Assembly: GCA_002245135.1 (NCBI GenBank)
Contig: NGBS01000434.1
Location: 1 to 24,520, forward strand
Source of the DNA: Proteromonas lacertae
Taxonomy: Eukaryota > Sar > Bigyra > Opalinata > Proteromonadidae
DNA length: 24,520 nt
Direction: 5' to 3'
Shown here: positions 1 through 8,609 of the stretch, in pieces
Numbering within the stretch: the stretch's first letter is position 1
Layout of the letters: each line of letters opens with the position of its first letter
Notes under the pieces: generated by a model
What the model was told of the DNA's origin: nothing
The model's input: the letters and a program-made list of their open reading frames with translations, nothing else
The model's database searches: none
Program-made: the position numbers and the translations under genes

Positions 1-492
1 GTTTATTGAGTATTTCGTAATCTCTTCTAATCTTAACGATCTAGATAATTTCTTGTATTACTTGTATTTTTATAGTTTAAATTAAATAATTAAAACTTAT
101 ACATGTCAAATGATTATTAAAATTGAATATTCTCTTCGCATACAAAGAGCGAGTTCAAAATTTAAATAAATTCAAATTTGATCAAGCCAAAGCTTGTGTC
201 AATATTTCTTTTTTTGAATTTTCTCTTGAACTATCAAAATAATTAGATTTAAAACTGGAGGTCCAGTGTATACATATTATGTACAATAGATTTATGTACA
301 AAATTCTAATGATGTTTCTAATGACTAACATTGATGTTGTCCAAATTCAACACGCATTTCAGAATAGTTTAATTTAATTACAAAAGTCAATGAAATTTTA
401 ATATTAGCGCTGTAAAGTGGCTGGAAGTACCGAGTTCAAATTTTGAACTCGAGTCCAATTCGCAACTTTCCCATAATCATACATTAAATATA
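1..492. other. AT-rich stretch without a recognisable gene
   Basis: No reading frame here looks like a protein. The only structure noted is a near-palindrome around 433-451 (gagttcaaa...tttgaactc) with a related half near 154-163. It could be the flank or terminal part of the decayed MULE that follows, but no matching inverted repeat was found on its other side. Confidence 0.5.
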
Positions 493-1293
493 TTGTGAAA
501 AAGAAAAAGCTTATATATTTATTGATCAGATTAGAAATGAAGTTCAATCTATGATAAAGTATACAAGAAATACAACAAAACAAATCCTTAGTGTTATTAA
601 AGAGAAATATAGAATAACAGAAAATGTTGAGAAGAATATTGGGTATATTATAACAAAATTAAGAAAGGATTATAGAGATGAGACTAAAGGTAAATATTCT
701 TATTATAATGAAGTCAAGAGAAAAATACAAAACCTATGAAAATAATTCCTGTATTTTAGTAATCCTCGATGAAATTAGTCTCACTTTTAGCAGATGGAAC
801 ATTTTCCATATTTCTAGGTAATGAGCAATTATATCTTATATATTCGCAATTAGTCCAAGTAATCTACTTCTTGTAGCATTTGCAATTACAGAGAAAAGGA
901 AAAGTGGTGAAAAACTAGCTGTTATAAAAGCATTACAAATTTTGAATATTATGTTTGTAATGGATAGCTTTCATATGCTAATATATGTAAAACACCCAGT
1001 CTTAAAGTCGTTATTGTATAGATATATTAAAAATACTCTATCAATTGATATTAATAATATTGATGATAAATATAAATTATATTTTGTAAAAGAGAGGATA
1101 ATGAATTTTGGAGTTTACGGATGCCATAATACATCAGCTATAGAATCAATAAACCATCTCATCAAACAACCAAGATTTATACAAAAGGCAAATTGAAAAA
1201 ATCGAAAATATTATATCAACAGATAGTGATAATAAATTCTATTCACAGTTGCTTTGGCAAGAATTTAGCAATAAAAAAGAATCTCATTTATAA
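493..1293 (+). mobile_element. Decayed Mutator-like (MULE) transposase
   Basis: Pieces of one transposase are spread over three plus-strand frames. The first (493-739) is a lysine-rich helical stretch ending in ITKLRK, like the DNA-binding-side region before the MULE catalytic core. Around 793-880 a second piece reads ADGTFSIF followed by EQLYLIYSQL, matching the MULE signature DGTF...QLYTIH; this Asp would be the first catalytic acid. A third piece reads LVAFAITEKRKSGEK, and the 942-1196 frame gives MDSFHMLIYV and later TSAIESINHLIKQ, like the MULE motif where Asn/Glu precede a helical tail. A last stretch in another frame ends at 1293. Frame changes and stops between the pieces mean it cannot be made as one protein. 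The family call rests on motif memory, not a search; an unrelated DDE transposase is the alternative. Confidence 0.55.
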
Positions 1294-1687
1294 TTTTTGA
1301 GATTATAATTGTATTAGGAGGTGAAAAAGGGTTAATTTGTTTGAAAAATAACATAATAGCATAAGCGGTATAATATTTGAAAGATAATAATATTACATCA
1401 AAGAAAGTCAAATACGGCAATGGACGGAAAGGAGGTTATTCTCCAGAACGAATTATATTATACTCCATATATTCTGTTCTAAAATGTAAATATCTCTCAA
1501 TTATGTTTAGATAAAGATGATATAATTACACTATTCATTTTATTACCTTAAAAATGATTTAGCATTAGTTACTTCCATTTATTAATTTTATGAGTAATTA
1601 GTCTCACAACTATTGCTAAAAAAAGATTTATAAAAAAATAGAAAAATGAATAAAGCTTGAGTTGACTTGACAATTCATTTTGCATTT
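1294..1687. other. AT-rich intergenic region upstream of the ARM-like gene
   Basis: No coding potential was seen on either strand. It separates the decayed transposase from the start of the multi-intron gene and presumably holds that gene's promoter. No TATA-like or initiator motif stands out against the AT-rich background. Confidence 0.5.
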
Positions 1688-4600
1688 ATGTCAGTATCTT
1701 ATCATATATTATAACTTAGATCCTATACTATCCTGAATATGCTAAAAGCGCTGATGAGCCAATGTTTGATGTTAATATTTTTTTAGATTCTCTTAATAGT
1801 ATAAAATACTTAATGTTAATAAGTAATAGAAGATTCCAAATTGCAATTTGATGAAGATTATGTTTTTCCAAAATTATACGAAGCATTGATATCCAATGAT
1901 TCCAAATTACAAGGAAATTCTTTGAGTTGTATTGAGATAATCACGAAAAACAGTATAATATTGAAAGCAATTTGTATTTCATTATAGCGAAAGTATATCA
2001 TCCTTCAATTTTGATAAATGGTATTTCAAAATGCTTACAAACAACAAATAACTTGAAATTAGTGTCAAGTGGTTTAAGTTCATTACTAAATATATGTAAT
2101 TCGTGTATATATTAATAATGATTTATAATCTGAATTAGCAACAAGTTGTCCTTCATTAGGTGAAAAATGTTTGATGAATATATATTTAAAACACTCATTA
2201 TCTTCAATTAAAACCTTATCCAGTGTATCATTTGAATTATTAACCAAAACATTATCAAAATGTAAATTGGAAGATATAGTAGAATGTGATATATTGAAAT
2301 ATTTAACTAAATTATTAAATACTGATGATGAACACATATTTAGTGATGTAATAATAATGTTTAAGACATTATCTTCATTCAATGATTTAATACCAATTTT
2401 ACTCAAAAATCCATCCTTCAAGTTATTTCTCAACAAATTAAATACCTTCAAACCAAATGACTCAATTAACATATTAAAATATTACGAAAATTTATGTCAA
2501 TCTGATAAATGTAAAAAGATATTAGATAAAGAGAATTTCTTTGTGTTATTGCAGAATATTCTGAATAGTGAATTAGCAGTTAAAGCTGTATGTGATTGTA
2601 TGTCTAGTTATTATTGTAATCATATTAACAAAGGTATTGTTAATAATGAATTAGGAAAAACACTTATTGAAATGTTAAACAAATACACCAATAATACAAC
2701 TGTAGTTTTATCTGTATTAAGATGTATTTCTGTTATAACCTCAAGTATATATATATATATATATATATTATAAAATATTAATGTTTTATACTTACTTAAA
2801 ATAGATGATAATTATTATAATATATTCAATATAAACTCGTTAATGACATGTTGTAAGAAATTGTTGACAAATCCAAAATTAGTAGTGAAAATCTTATCTG
2901 TTACTGTAATTAATAATATAATGGATATTTATTTCTGTATATATATATATATATAATATAATAATAGTGGATGGTGGAAAATTTGATTTTAGTAAGAATA
3001 TCGAATTCTTAAGTTATTATCTGAATGTATCAAAACCAAATGAATTATTCTCAATTGCTTTAAGATTCTATTCCAATATTAACACTTATTCAAGTGGTTA
3101 TTTACCAAAAGAAATATTTGATTTATCGAATATAATGGATGATTTAATCAAAGAAGAAAGAGATTATGATATTATTTCATTATTACAATTATATTCAAAT
3201 ATAAACTCAGTTTATAAATGTATCAATTCCTTAAAAGATTTATTGGAATATAAAAACCAAAGAATTGTTTATTTAGCATTTGTATGTCTTTATAATCTAT
3301 CAAGAAATGATATTTATGAACAAGAAATATTCAATTTAGTTCCATTAGAATTTATTGCTAAATATCTAAAAGCTGATGTTATTGATGATGATATGTTATA
3401 TGTATTATTAGTTTATCTTCACAACTACTCTGGTTCAGATGAATATGATAATAAAATAAGAAATTTTAACATAATGAATTATGTAACACAATATTTTGTT
3501 GAATATAATCAATATTTGAATGATAATTCTGCTATTATTTATATAAATATTATGACTGATTTAATGTTGGAATATTCTAAAAATCGTATATAATATATAA
3601 TAATAATAATAATATATATAGCTGAAAATCGATTAACATTAGTCAATGAAGGTTTATTAAAAGCAATATTTAAAAGTTTCAAACATGTAAGAAATGAGAA
3701 TATTCAACTGAAATTCCTAGAAATATTGAATTATTATGTTGATTCAATAAAAGAAAATGAAATAAAGTTGATATATTCATTGTATAGTGAAAGTAAAAAG
3801 AATAATTTAGTTACTGCTTCATTAAATGTTTTATCCTCATATTATTCCAAAGAAAGCAATCGTCAGTTTATATTGAATTTCTTTAATGAAAGAAAAGATG
3901 ATAAATTCATATTGTTAGGATTGAGATGTTTCTATCCACAAATTGAAAAGGGTATTAATATATACTTATAATTATCATTCAATAGAATCATTCATGAGAT
4001 TTTCATATGACAATAAGTTTTTGACTTATCTATTGCCATTTCTAAAATCATCAAATGCAGAAATAACAAAAGAAATAATAAAATTCATAAATAGATTGTT
4101 AGATTATGAGTTTTACTTGGAAGATTTAAATAACAAAGAATTACTAAATACAATTATAGAATTATTTAAAAATAAGAAAGATTTACAGTTGTTATTACTT
4201 CCATTCATCGAAAAGTGTTGTAAAACATCAAAATTTATACCACTGTTAAAAGAATTACAATATTCGAAAATCATTAATGATGTAAAACTTCCTGCTTTAT
4301 CATTATCTCAAAAATCATCAGTAATCTTCATCTTAAAGACATTATGGATAAATGAAAAAGTAGAAACAAAAGAATTATTTGAAAGGACAAAAGAAAAAGT
4401 GAGAATTCATTGTATTGCATCAATAGAAGTACTTTTAACAAAGAAATTTACTAATGTTGAATATGAATTGATATTATCAACCAATTATTGTATTATTAAT
4501 ATATAATATAATATTATATAATGTATATATCATAATTTATAGTGAAAGAGTTATATAAACTCTGCTCTGATGATGATATGGATGTTTGTTGTCCAGCTAT

Positions 4601-5339
4601 TAAGTTATGTAATATGTTGATTAATAGAAGTATATATATATTTATACCTTTTTAATGATTTATAGAGGAGTTTATACCTGAGTTTAAAAACCTGAAAATA
4701 GTTTCACTAATTCAAGAATGTATAGAAAATGAAGATAGTGAACTTATAATTCTTGGATTAAAATGTTTAACAACAATTGCTCCAATACCTGAATATTTCG
4801 ATGATATTAACAACTCGAAGATATTGAGTTTAATTCAAGATTGTTTATGTGATCAAGAATATGAATTACAGTTGAATTCATTCATTGTATTAAACATGAT
4901 GGCTAAAAATGGTATATATATATATATTATATTATAATGTTAATATTATTAATATTTAGAGAATTATAAATATTCAAATGATTTATTGAATGTTGTAAAG
5001 AGTTTTCTGAATAATATGACTCTTCTTACATTATTGATTCAAGCAACTCATTTTATTTCTCTGTTATGCATTTCACGTATGTAATAGTTATATTATTGTT
5101 TAGATAAATATACCAAAGTATTCAGTGCATCAATTTGGGGTAAGAAATTATTGAAACTACTTTCAATTAACAACAATGAATTGATTCTTAACATATTAAT
5201 ATCATTAAATCAGTTAAGAAATGAACCACAATATCCAAAATTAATAGGAAGTTATATAATTGGTATAAAAGAACATATGTTAAGTGGAAATGAAGATATA
5301 AGAACATTAGCAAATGTTCTTTACAATTTCATAAAATAG
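1688..5339 (+). CDS. Armadillo/HEAT-like repeat protein, 13 exons with tiny introns
   Basis: Joining exons 1688-1693, 1720-1798, 1830-1952, 1988-2104, 2139-2744, 2805-2936, 2968-3585, 3622-3951, 3986-4489, 4543-4629, 4666-4911, 4960-5076 and 5104-5339 gives 3201 bases, a continuous protein of about 1066 residues ending in TAG. Every junction keeps frame; from exon 3 to exon 12 each exon is a multiple of three long. The protein is leucine/isoleucine-rich and helical, with recurring helix pairs such as VLLQNILNSELAVKAVCDCM and SELIILGLKCLTTIAP, typical of armadillo/HEAT solenoids used as protein-binding scaffolds. No catalytic motif, signal peptide or membrane segment is evident. ATG 1688 was chosen because ATG-TCA then splices in frame to exon 2; the first exon is the least certain, and ATG 1762 is an alternative start. 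The partner and process are unknown. The introns rest on sequence logic only, without transcript evidence. Confidence 0.8.
1694..5103 (+). other. Set of twelve tiny GTAT...TAG introns
   Basis: Introns inferred at 1694-1719 (26 bp), 1799-1829 (31), 1953-1987 (35), 2105-2138 (34), 2745-2804 (60), 2937-2967 (31), 3586-3621 (36), 3952-3985 (34), 4490-4542 (53), 4630-4665 (36), 4912-4959 (48) and 5077-5103 (27). All begin GTAT and end in TAG; several are almost pure (TA)n. The first is phase 0 and all others are phase 1, meaning they split a codon after its first base. No conserved branch-point box of the trichomonad ACTAACACACAG type is present. Confidence 0.78.
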
Positions 5340-5518
5340 TTATAAATTTATTATATTATCTACTTCTTTATATATTATTTGCTTCATAAAACTATATTCA
5401 TTGAAAGAAATAGAAAAATGATTCAATATTTCATAATACTTAAACGTAACGGCATATGTTGCATATTACTTATACTTTTTATCAAGCCATATCATATTAC
5501 ATGTATATGAATGTAAAA

Positions 5519-5811
5519 TAAATATACAAATCTCAAACCTTTTCAAGAATTTCTATTTTTTAATACAACATTTGATAATGTGATTGTGTTTGTAATTGGA
5601 GGTGGTTGTTATAGTGAATATGAAAATTTAAAGAGTTATAGTAAAAGTAGTCGAAGTAAGAAGAATATAATCTATGGCTGTAGTGAGTTAGTAAATAGTC
5701 GTGAGTTTTTAAAAGAACTTGGAGATCTTGTATCTGTAAGTCATTAAATGAATTTTTATTATATATTATACTGTGTTTATGAGTAATATTTAAATATAAT
5801 AGATGAAATAA
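5519..5811 (+). pseudogene. C-terminal fragment of SLY1-type Sec1/Munc18 protein
   Basis: The open frame from about 5519 contains VIVFVIGGGCYSEYENLKSY followed by KKNIIYGCSELVNSREFLKEL. This matches the last strand-helix part of Sec1/Munc18 proteins of the SLY1/SCFD1 type (FVVGGGNYxEYQNL...ILYGxxEL...FLxQL), which bind syntaxins in ER-Golgi vesicle fusion. A GTATCT...TAG intron at 5730-5802 (73 bp) would add Met-Lys and a stop at 5809-5811; read without splicing, the frame stops at 5745-5747. Only about 70 residues of a family usually 600-700 long are present. The preceding 180 bp and the upstream gene show nothing of the rest, so this is probably an orphan duplicated 3' end. An unrecognised distant first part is possible but unlikely. 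Confidence 0.7.
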
Positions 5812-5889
5812 ATATCTATAAGTATTTACATAAAAAAACATTAAAAAAATATTTGGCTTGATTGATTTTGAGATTAAAATTTCTTAAGA

Positions 5890-5993
5890 ATGGAAGAATT
5901 TGAAAGTATAAGTGATGAATATTCTGTATATTTTACTGTTGTTTAATATGAAATAGTTGATAAGAGTGATAAAGAAGATAATAATATATATTA
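5890..5993 (+). CDS. Possible first exon(s) of a gene cut off by the element
   Basis: ATG at 5890 starts MEEFESISDEYS, followed by an intron-like GTATAT...TAG at 5926-5956 of the local host type (or a longer one from 5906, phase 1). The following bases to 5993 are AT-rich, with a TAA in one frame. Nothing recognisable follows, because the repeat-rich left part of the Polinton begins here. It could be the interrupted 5' end of a host gene or chance. Confidence 0.25.
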
Positions 5994-6012
5994 AGGGCTA
6001 CAGACCCAAAAT

Positions 6013-6051
6013 GGCTTGACGCTAGACCACGAGGCTTGACGCTGGACCCGA
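6013..6051. repeat. Two-copy tandem repeat, about 20 bp unit
   Basis: Two adjacent near-copies of ggcttgacgctRgacc...cga, at 6013-6032 and 6033-6051. They are distinctly richer in G+C than the flanks. A related GGCT...GACCC string occurs just before, at 5996-6007. They sit at the presumed left boundary of the Polinton. Confidence 0.7.
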
Positions 6052-6118
6052 GGCTAAAATTCATATATTCGTTTCATTTTTCTTATTTTTCATTTTATTC
6101 AATAACCGTTCATTTGTA

Positions 6119-6202
6119 CAACGGTTTTAACGGTCGTTATGAATCCGTTACATGTCAGTTACATAACTGACGTGTAACTGACGGTGTAACTGCCGTCCGT
6201 TG
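6119..6202. promoter_or_regulatory. Cluster of eight YAACKG (Myb-type) motifs
   Basis: Within 84 bp there are CAACGG (6119), TAACGG (6128), TAACGG on the minus strand (6145-6150), TAACTG on the minus strand (6156-6161), TAACTG at 6164, 6175 and 6187, and CAACGG on the minus strand (6197-6202). YAAC(G/T)G is the recognition core of R2R3 Myb proteins. The pair at 6154-6171 also forms a perfect stem (gtcagtta / taactgac). Function is inference; the cluster could also simply be an internally repetitive element end. Confidence 0.4.
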
Positions 6203-6274
6203 TAAACATTTGTTCAATTATGTTATAGAGACTGATATAAACCTTAGGAAGGCCATATACACCACCTAAGACTC

Positions 6275-6306
6275 GTTTTCACTTTCCCTTGTTTTCACTT
6301 TCCCTT
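6275..6306. repeat. Perfect tandem repeat of 16 bp
   Basis: The unit gttttcactttccctt occurs twice back to back, and a shortened copy (ttcactttccct) recurs near 6404. It is a pyrimidine-rich stretch next to the inverted repeat that follows. Confidence 0.8.
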
Positions 6307-6339
6307 TTCTTTTACTCATTTAGTTTTTGAAATGCGGAT

Positions 6340-6462
6340 TTCATAATCGATTTTCCTTTCCCTTTCTTTTTTTCACTTATTTACCTAGAGAAAAGTGATC
6401 GACTTCACTTTCCCTAAGTAAGGAAGTGAAAAAAAGAAAGGGTAAGAAGAATCGGTTATGGA
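6340..6462. repeat. Imperfect inverted repeat, 49-bp arms, hairpin
   Basis: The left arm 6340-6388 and right arm 6414-6462 are reverse complements apart from a handful of mismatches. They share the core cctttctttttttcactt and are separated by 25 bp. Inside the loop region a short stem AAGTGA/TCACTT is also possible. The arms are one pyrimidine-rich and one purine-rich. It may be part of the element's terminal region, a small non-autonomous hairpin element, or a regulatory structure. Confidence 0.75.
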
Positions 6463-6581
6463 TTTTTTATGTTATTTTAAATAAACCCTTAAAAACACAC
6501 AGTCTTCTTTTTATTTTAATTAATCTCTGTATTAGTATTTAAAATATATAATTATTTAATCATAATTAGATAAATTCATAT

Positions 6582-6995
6582 TTACTTACTTCTTTTTTTG
6601 ATATCTGCATCCATTTTCACTCTAGCTGCTAAAGCATCACATAATAAAGATAGTAATCCATTAACTGCGTAATCTAATTTGTTATCAATAAATAATTGAT
6701 TATTCTCAATTAATTCTTTCTTAAATCTATTACCATCTTTTCTAATATTATCTAAATATGTGATAATTTCCAATCTTTTTTTCGTTGCATACTGATTAGT
6801 ATAATAATGCTTAACTTTGTCTAGTATAGCTTTTAACTTTGCTAGATTAGCTATGCTCTCTTCTAAATAATATAAGAAATGAACTTCTGTATATCCATTT
6901 AATGCTAATTCTCTAATGCTATTAAAAACTTTGATCCAAAATGGTATTTCTTCTTGAACCATTGTTATATCTCTCTGATAAACAAAATGACGCAT
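6582..6995 (-). CDS. Small helical protein of the Polinton, function unknown
   Basis: The open frame encodes about 138 residues from the ATG at 6995, which reads MRHFVYQRDI; a second ATG lies twelve codons on. The listed longer frame would need a non-ATG start. The protein is mostly alpha-helical, charged and lysine-rich toward the end, with no signal peptide or membrane segment. I recognise no family. It points away from the polymerase gene, and the 195-bp gap between them holds two palindromes that could control both. A similarly sized helical protein at 15906-16337 may serve a comparable accessory role, but I see no convincing sequence match between them. Confidence 0.55.
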   Translation of the reverse strand: MRHFVYQRDITMVQEEIPFWIKVFNSIRELALNGYTEVHFLYYLEESIANLAKLKAILDKVKHYYTNQYATKKRLEIITYLDNIRKDGNRFKKELIENNQLFIDNKLDYAVNGLLSLLCDALAARVKMDADIKKRSK

Positions 6996-7047
6996 ATTAA
7001 TATAGTAAAAAATCAAAAAAACAATAAATTAAAAGTAAAGTTAATTA

Positions 7048-7109
7048 TTTCTTTGATAATCAAAGAAAAAATTTTAACTATATTATTACAACTCCTTGAT
7101 TATCAAGGA
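7048..7109. promoter_or_regulatory. Two palindromes with core TTGATNATCAA
   Basis: 7048-7068 is a 21-bp palindrome and 7093-7109 a 17-bp palindrome. Both are perfect except at the centre base, and they share CTTGAT/ATCAAG-like arms around TTGATNATCAA. They lie between two divergently oriented genes (starts 6995 and 7191), the usual place for shared operator-like sites. The same CTTTGATAATCAA string recurs at 24229-24241 near the other side of the element. Binding by a dimeric factor is inference. Confidence 0.55.
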
Positions 7110-7156
7110 ATTTCAATTAGCAAATCATATTAATACATTTGGAGTTATTTTATTGG

Positions 7157-7184
7157 GTATATTTATATCTTTCTCGTTTTATAG
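7157..7184 (+). other. Intron-like segment in the polymerase leader
   Basis: GTATAT...TTTTATAG, 28 bp, six bases before the polymerase-region ATG at 7191. It has the same donor, acceptor and size as the introns of the host gene at 1688-5339. It would be a 5'-UTR intron. In such AT-rich DNA a chance match is quite possible. Confidence 0.3.
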
Positions 7185-7190
7185 GTTCTA

Positions 7191-8609
7191 ATGTATCCCA
7201 ACTATCCTCCTTGGTTTAATCCATGGTATTACCAGTCTCCAAGTACTTCTATGCCTATTCAAGGCAATAGTCAAGCAAATCAGATTCCAATGTTGCCACA
7301 AAGTTATTTTAATCCCTGGATGAACCCTTATTTTACTCCAGCTATCCCACCACCACCATCCTATTACTATCCTCCACCATATTATGTAGGATCATTAAAT
7401 CAACATCCACAACAACCTCAGCAGCAGCAGCAACAACAACAACAACAACAACAATCAAACACTACTAGAAGTACTAATGGAACTAGTTTCATAACACCAA
7501 GAAGAAGAACAACATCTTCAATTGTAATTGATCAACCACCTCCTCCACCTCCAAAAATACAGCGATTAGCAGAAATCCCAGATGATTTATTGCCAGATAC
7601 ACCTCCTCCTGAAGATCCACCAACACTTTCACCAATTAATGATGGACCAATTCCTGAAATACATCCTCAATCAACTACAGATGTTGAAAGAAGAAGGCAG
7701 CTACAGGAAGAAATGATTGCTCTGGATGTTGTTGATAATCATCCAGAGCAGCTGAAAACAATGTCACATCCTGAAAGAGTAAGTTTGTTACAACTTGTAG
7801 AGAGAAGTAGTAGAGACTACGAACGTACCTACGAGAAGATTATAAATGAAGAAGATGGAAAGAAACCTGAGGATTTGTTTACCCAAATCTGCAATGCATC
7901 AAGTGATTTTATGGTTACCATACGTAACTACATAAATGAGAAGAAATTTTCTTATATAAAAGTTTATTTCAGATTCAGAGTAGGTTATATAGGATCCGAT
8001 GAACCAGCCAATGCACAAGTAAGTTGTTACAAAACATTCGAAACAGCGCCAGAAATTATAACTTCTCAAGAGTTAGGTACAATTGGTTCAAAGTTAAACA
8101 ATGCCATGATTCGAGATTTAGGTTCAATTTTCAACACTGAAAGATCTGAACTAAAGTTCAGATATATTAAGAAAGTAGAGATGATACTGATGAAAAGTTC
8201 AATGGCTGCTGGATCATCTACAGAAGATGACAACATAAAGTTACCAGCAAGCCTCAACAATAGAAAGTGCGTTATTAATTTGGTAAGATATAGTGAAGAA
8301 TGTAAGAATATGTGCTTTTTATTTAGCGTGGCAGCTGGTTTACACTATGTAGAGTTCAAAGACCACCGTAACAGAGCAATGAAATACAAACAGTATGTAG
8401 ACTTAATGGATGTAAGTAGTTTAAGGTTTCCAGTAGATGCAATTAATGATAGCGACAGAATTGATGAGTTTGAACAGCTGAATCATATTACTATCAATAT
8501 ATTTACAATAGACCAGAATGAACCAATAATAGTAGTTTCAAAAATATCGTTCGATTTGGCTCGAACGTTCGATTCATTTTTTTTTAACTTTCTTTTGTTT
8601 TTTATTTGA
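7191..8609 (+). CDS. N-terminal region of the Polinton polymerase gene (fossil part)
   Basis: ATG at 7191 opens a proline/tyrosine-rich start (MYPNYPPWFNPW). A glutamine run lies around residues 76-90, then proline-rich blocks. A globular part follows, in which GSSTEDDNIKLPASL and KCVINLVRY near residues 340-360 resemble the GSSYIxLP...INIxN segment found ahead of the exonuclease domain in Polinton-type B polymerases. Polinton sequence ends at about 8545, where the Tc1-like element begins; the last ~20 residues of this frame are transposon-flank sequence. The neighbour at 10449 carries the catalytic domains. The Q/P-rich leader is low-complexity and likely disordered. The family is inferred from the conserved segment and context. 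Confidence 0.7.
   Translation: MYPNYPPWFNPWYYQSPSTSMPIQGNSQANQIPMLPQSYFNPWMNPYFTPAIPPPPSYYYPPPYYVGSLNQHPQQPQQQQQQQQQQQQSNTTRSTNGTSFITPRRRTTSSIVIDQPPPPPPKIQRLAEIPDDLLPDTPPPEDPPTLSPINDGPIPEIHPQSTTDVERRRQLQEEMIALDVVDNHPEQLKTMSHPERVSLLQLVERSSRDYERTYEKIINEEDGKKPEDLFTQICNASSDFMVTIRNYINEKKFSYIKVYFRFRVGYIGSDEPANAQVSCYKTFETAPEIITSQELGTIGSKLNNAMIRDLGSIFNTERSELKFRYIKKVEMILMKSSMAAGSSTEDDNIKLPASLNNRKCVINLVRYSEECKNMCFLFSVAAGLHYVEFKDHRNRAMKYKQYVDLMDVSSLRFPVDAINDSDRIDEFEQLNHITINIFTIDQNEPIIVVSKISFDLARTFDSFFFNFLLFFI

Noticed and set aside
2086-2472. Minus-strand frame of 128 residues
   Set aside because: It is antisense to the longest early exon of the armadillo-like gene, and its composition mirrors that exon.
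1694-5103. Reading the 1688-5339 region as many separate small genes or a decayed pseudogene
   Set aside because: Every break has a GTAT...TAG segment whose removal restores one continuous frame, with uniform phase and no leftover stop. That fits introns much better than random decay.
5560-5841. Minus-strand frame of 93 residues rich in Tyr/His/Leu
   Set aside because: It is the antisense shadow of the SLY1-type fragment, whose plus-strand reading matches a known family.
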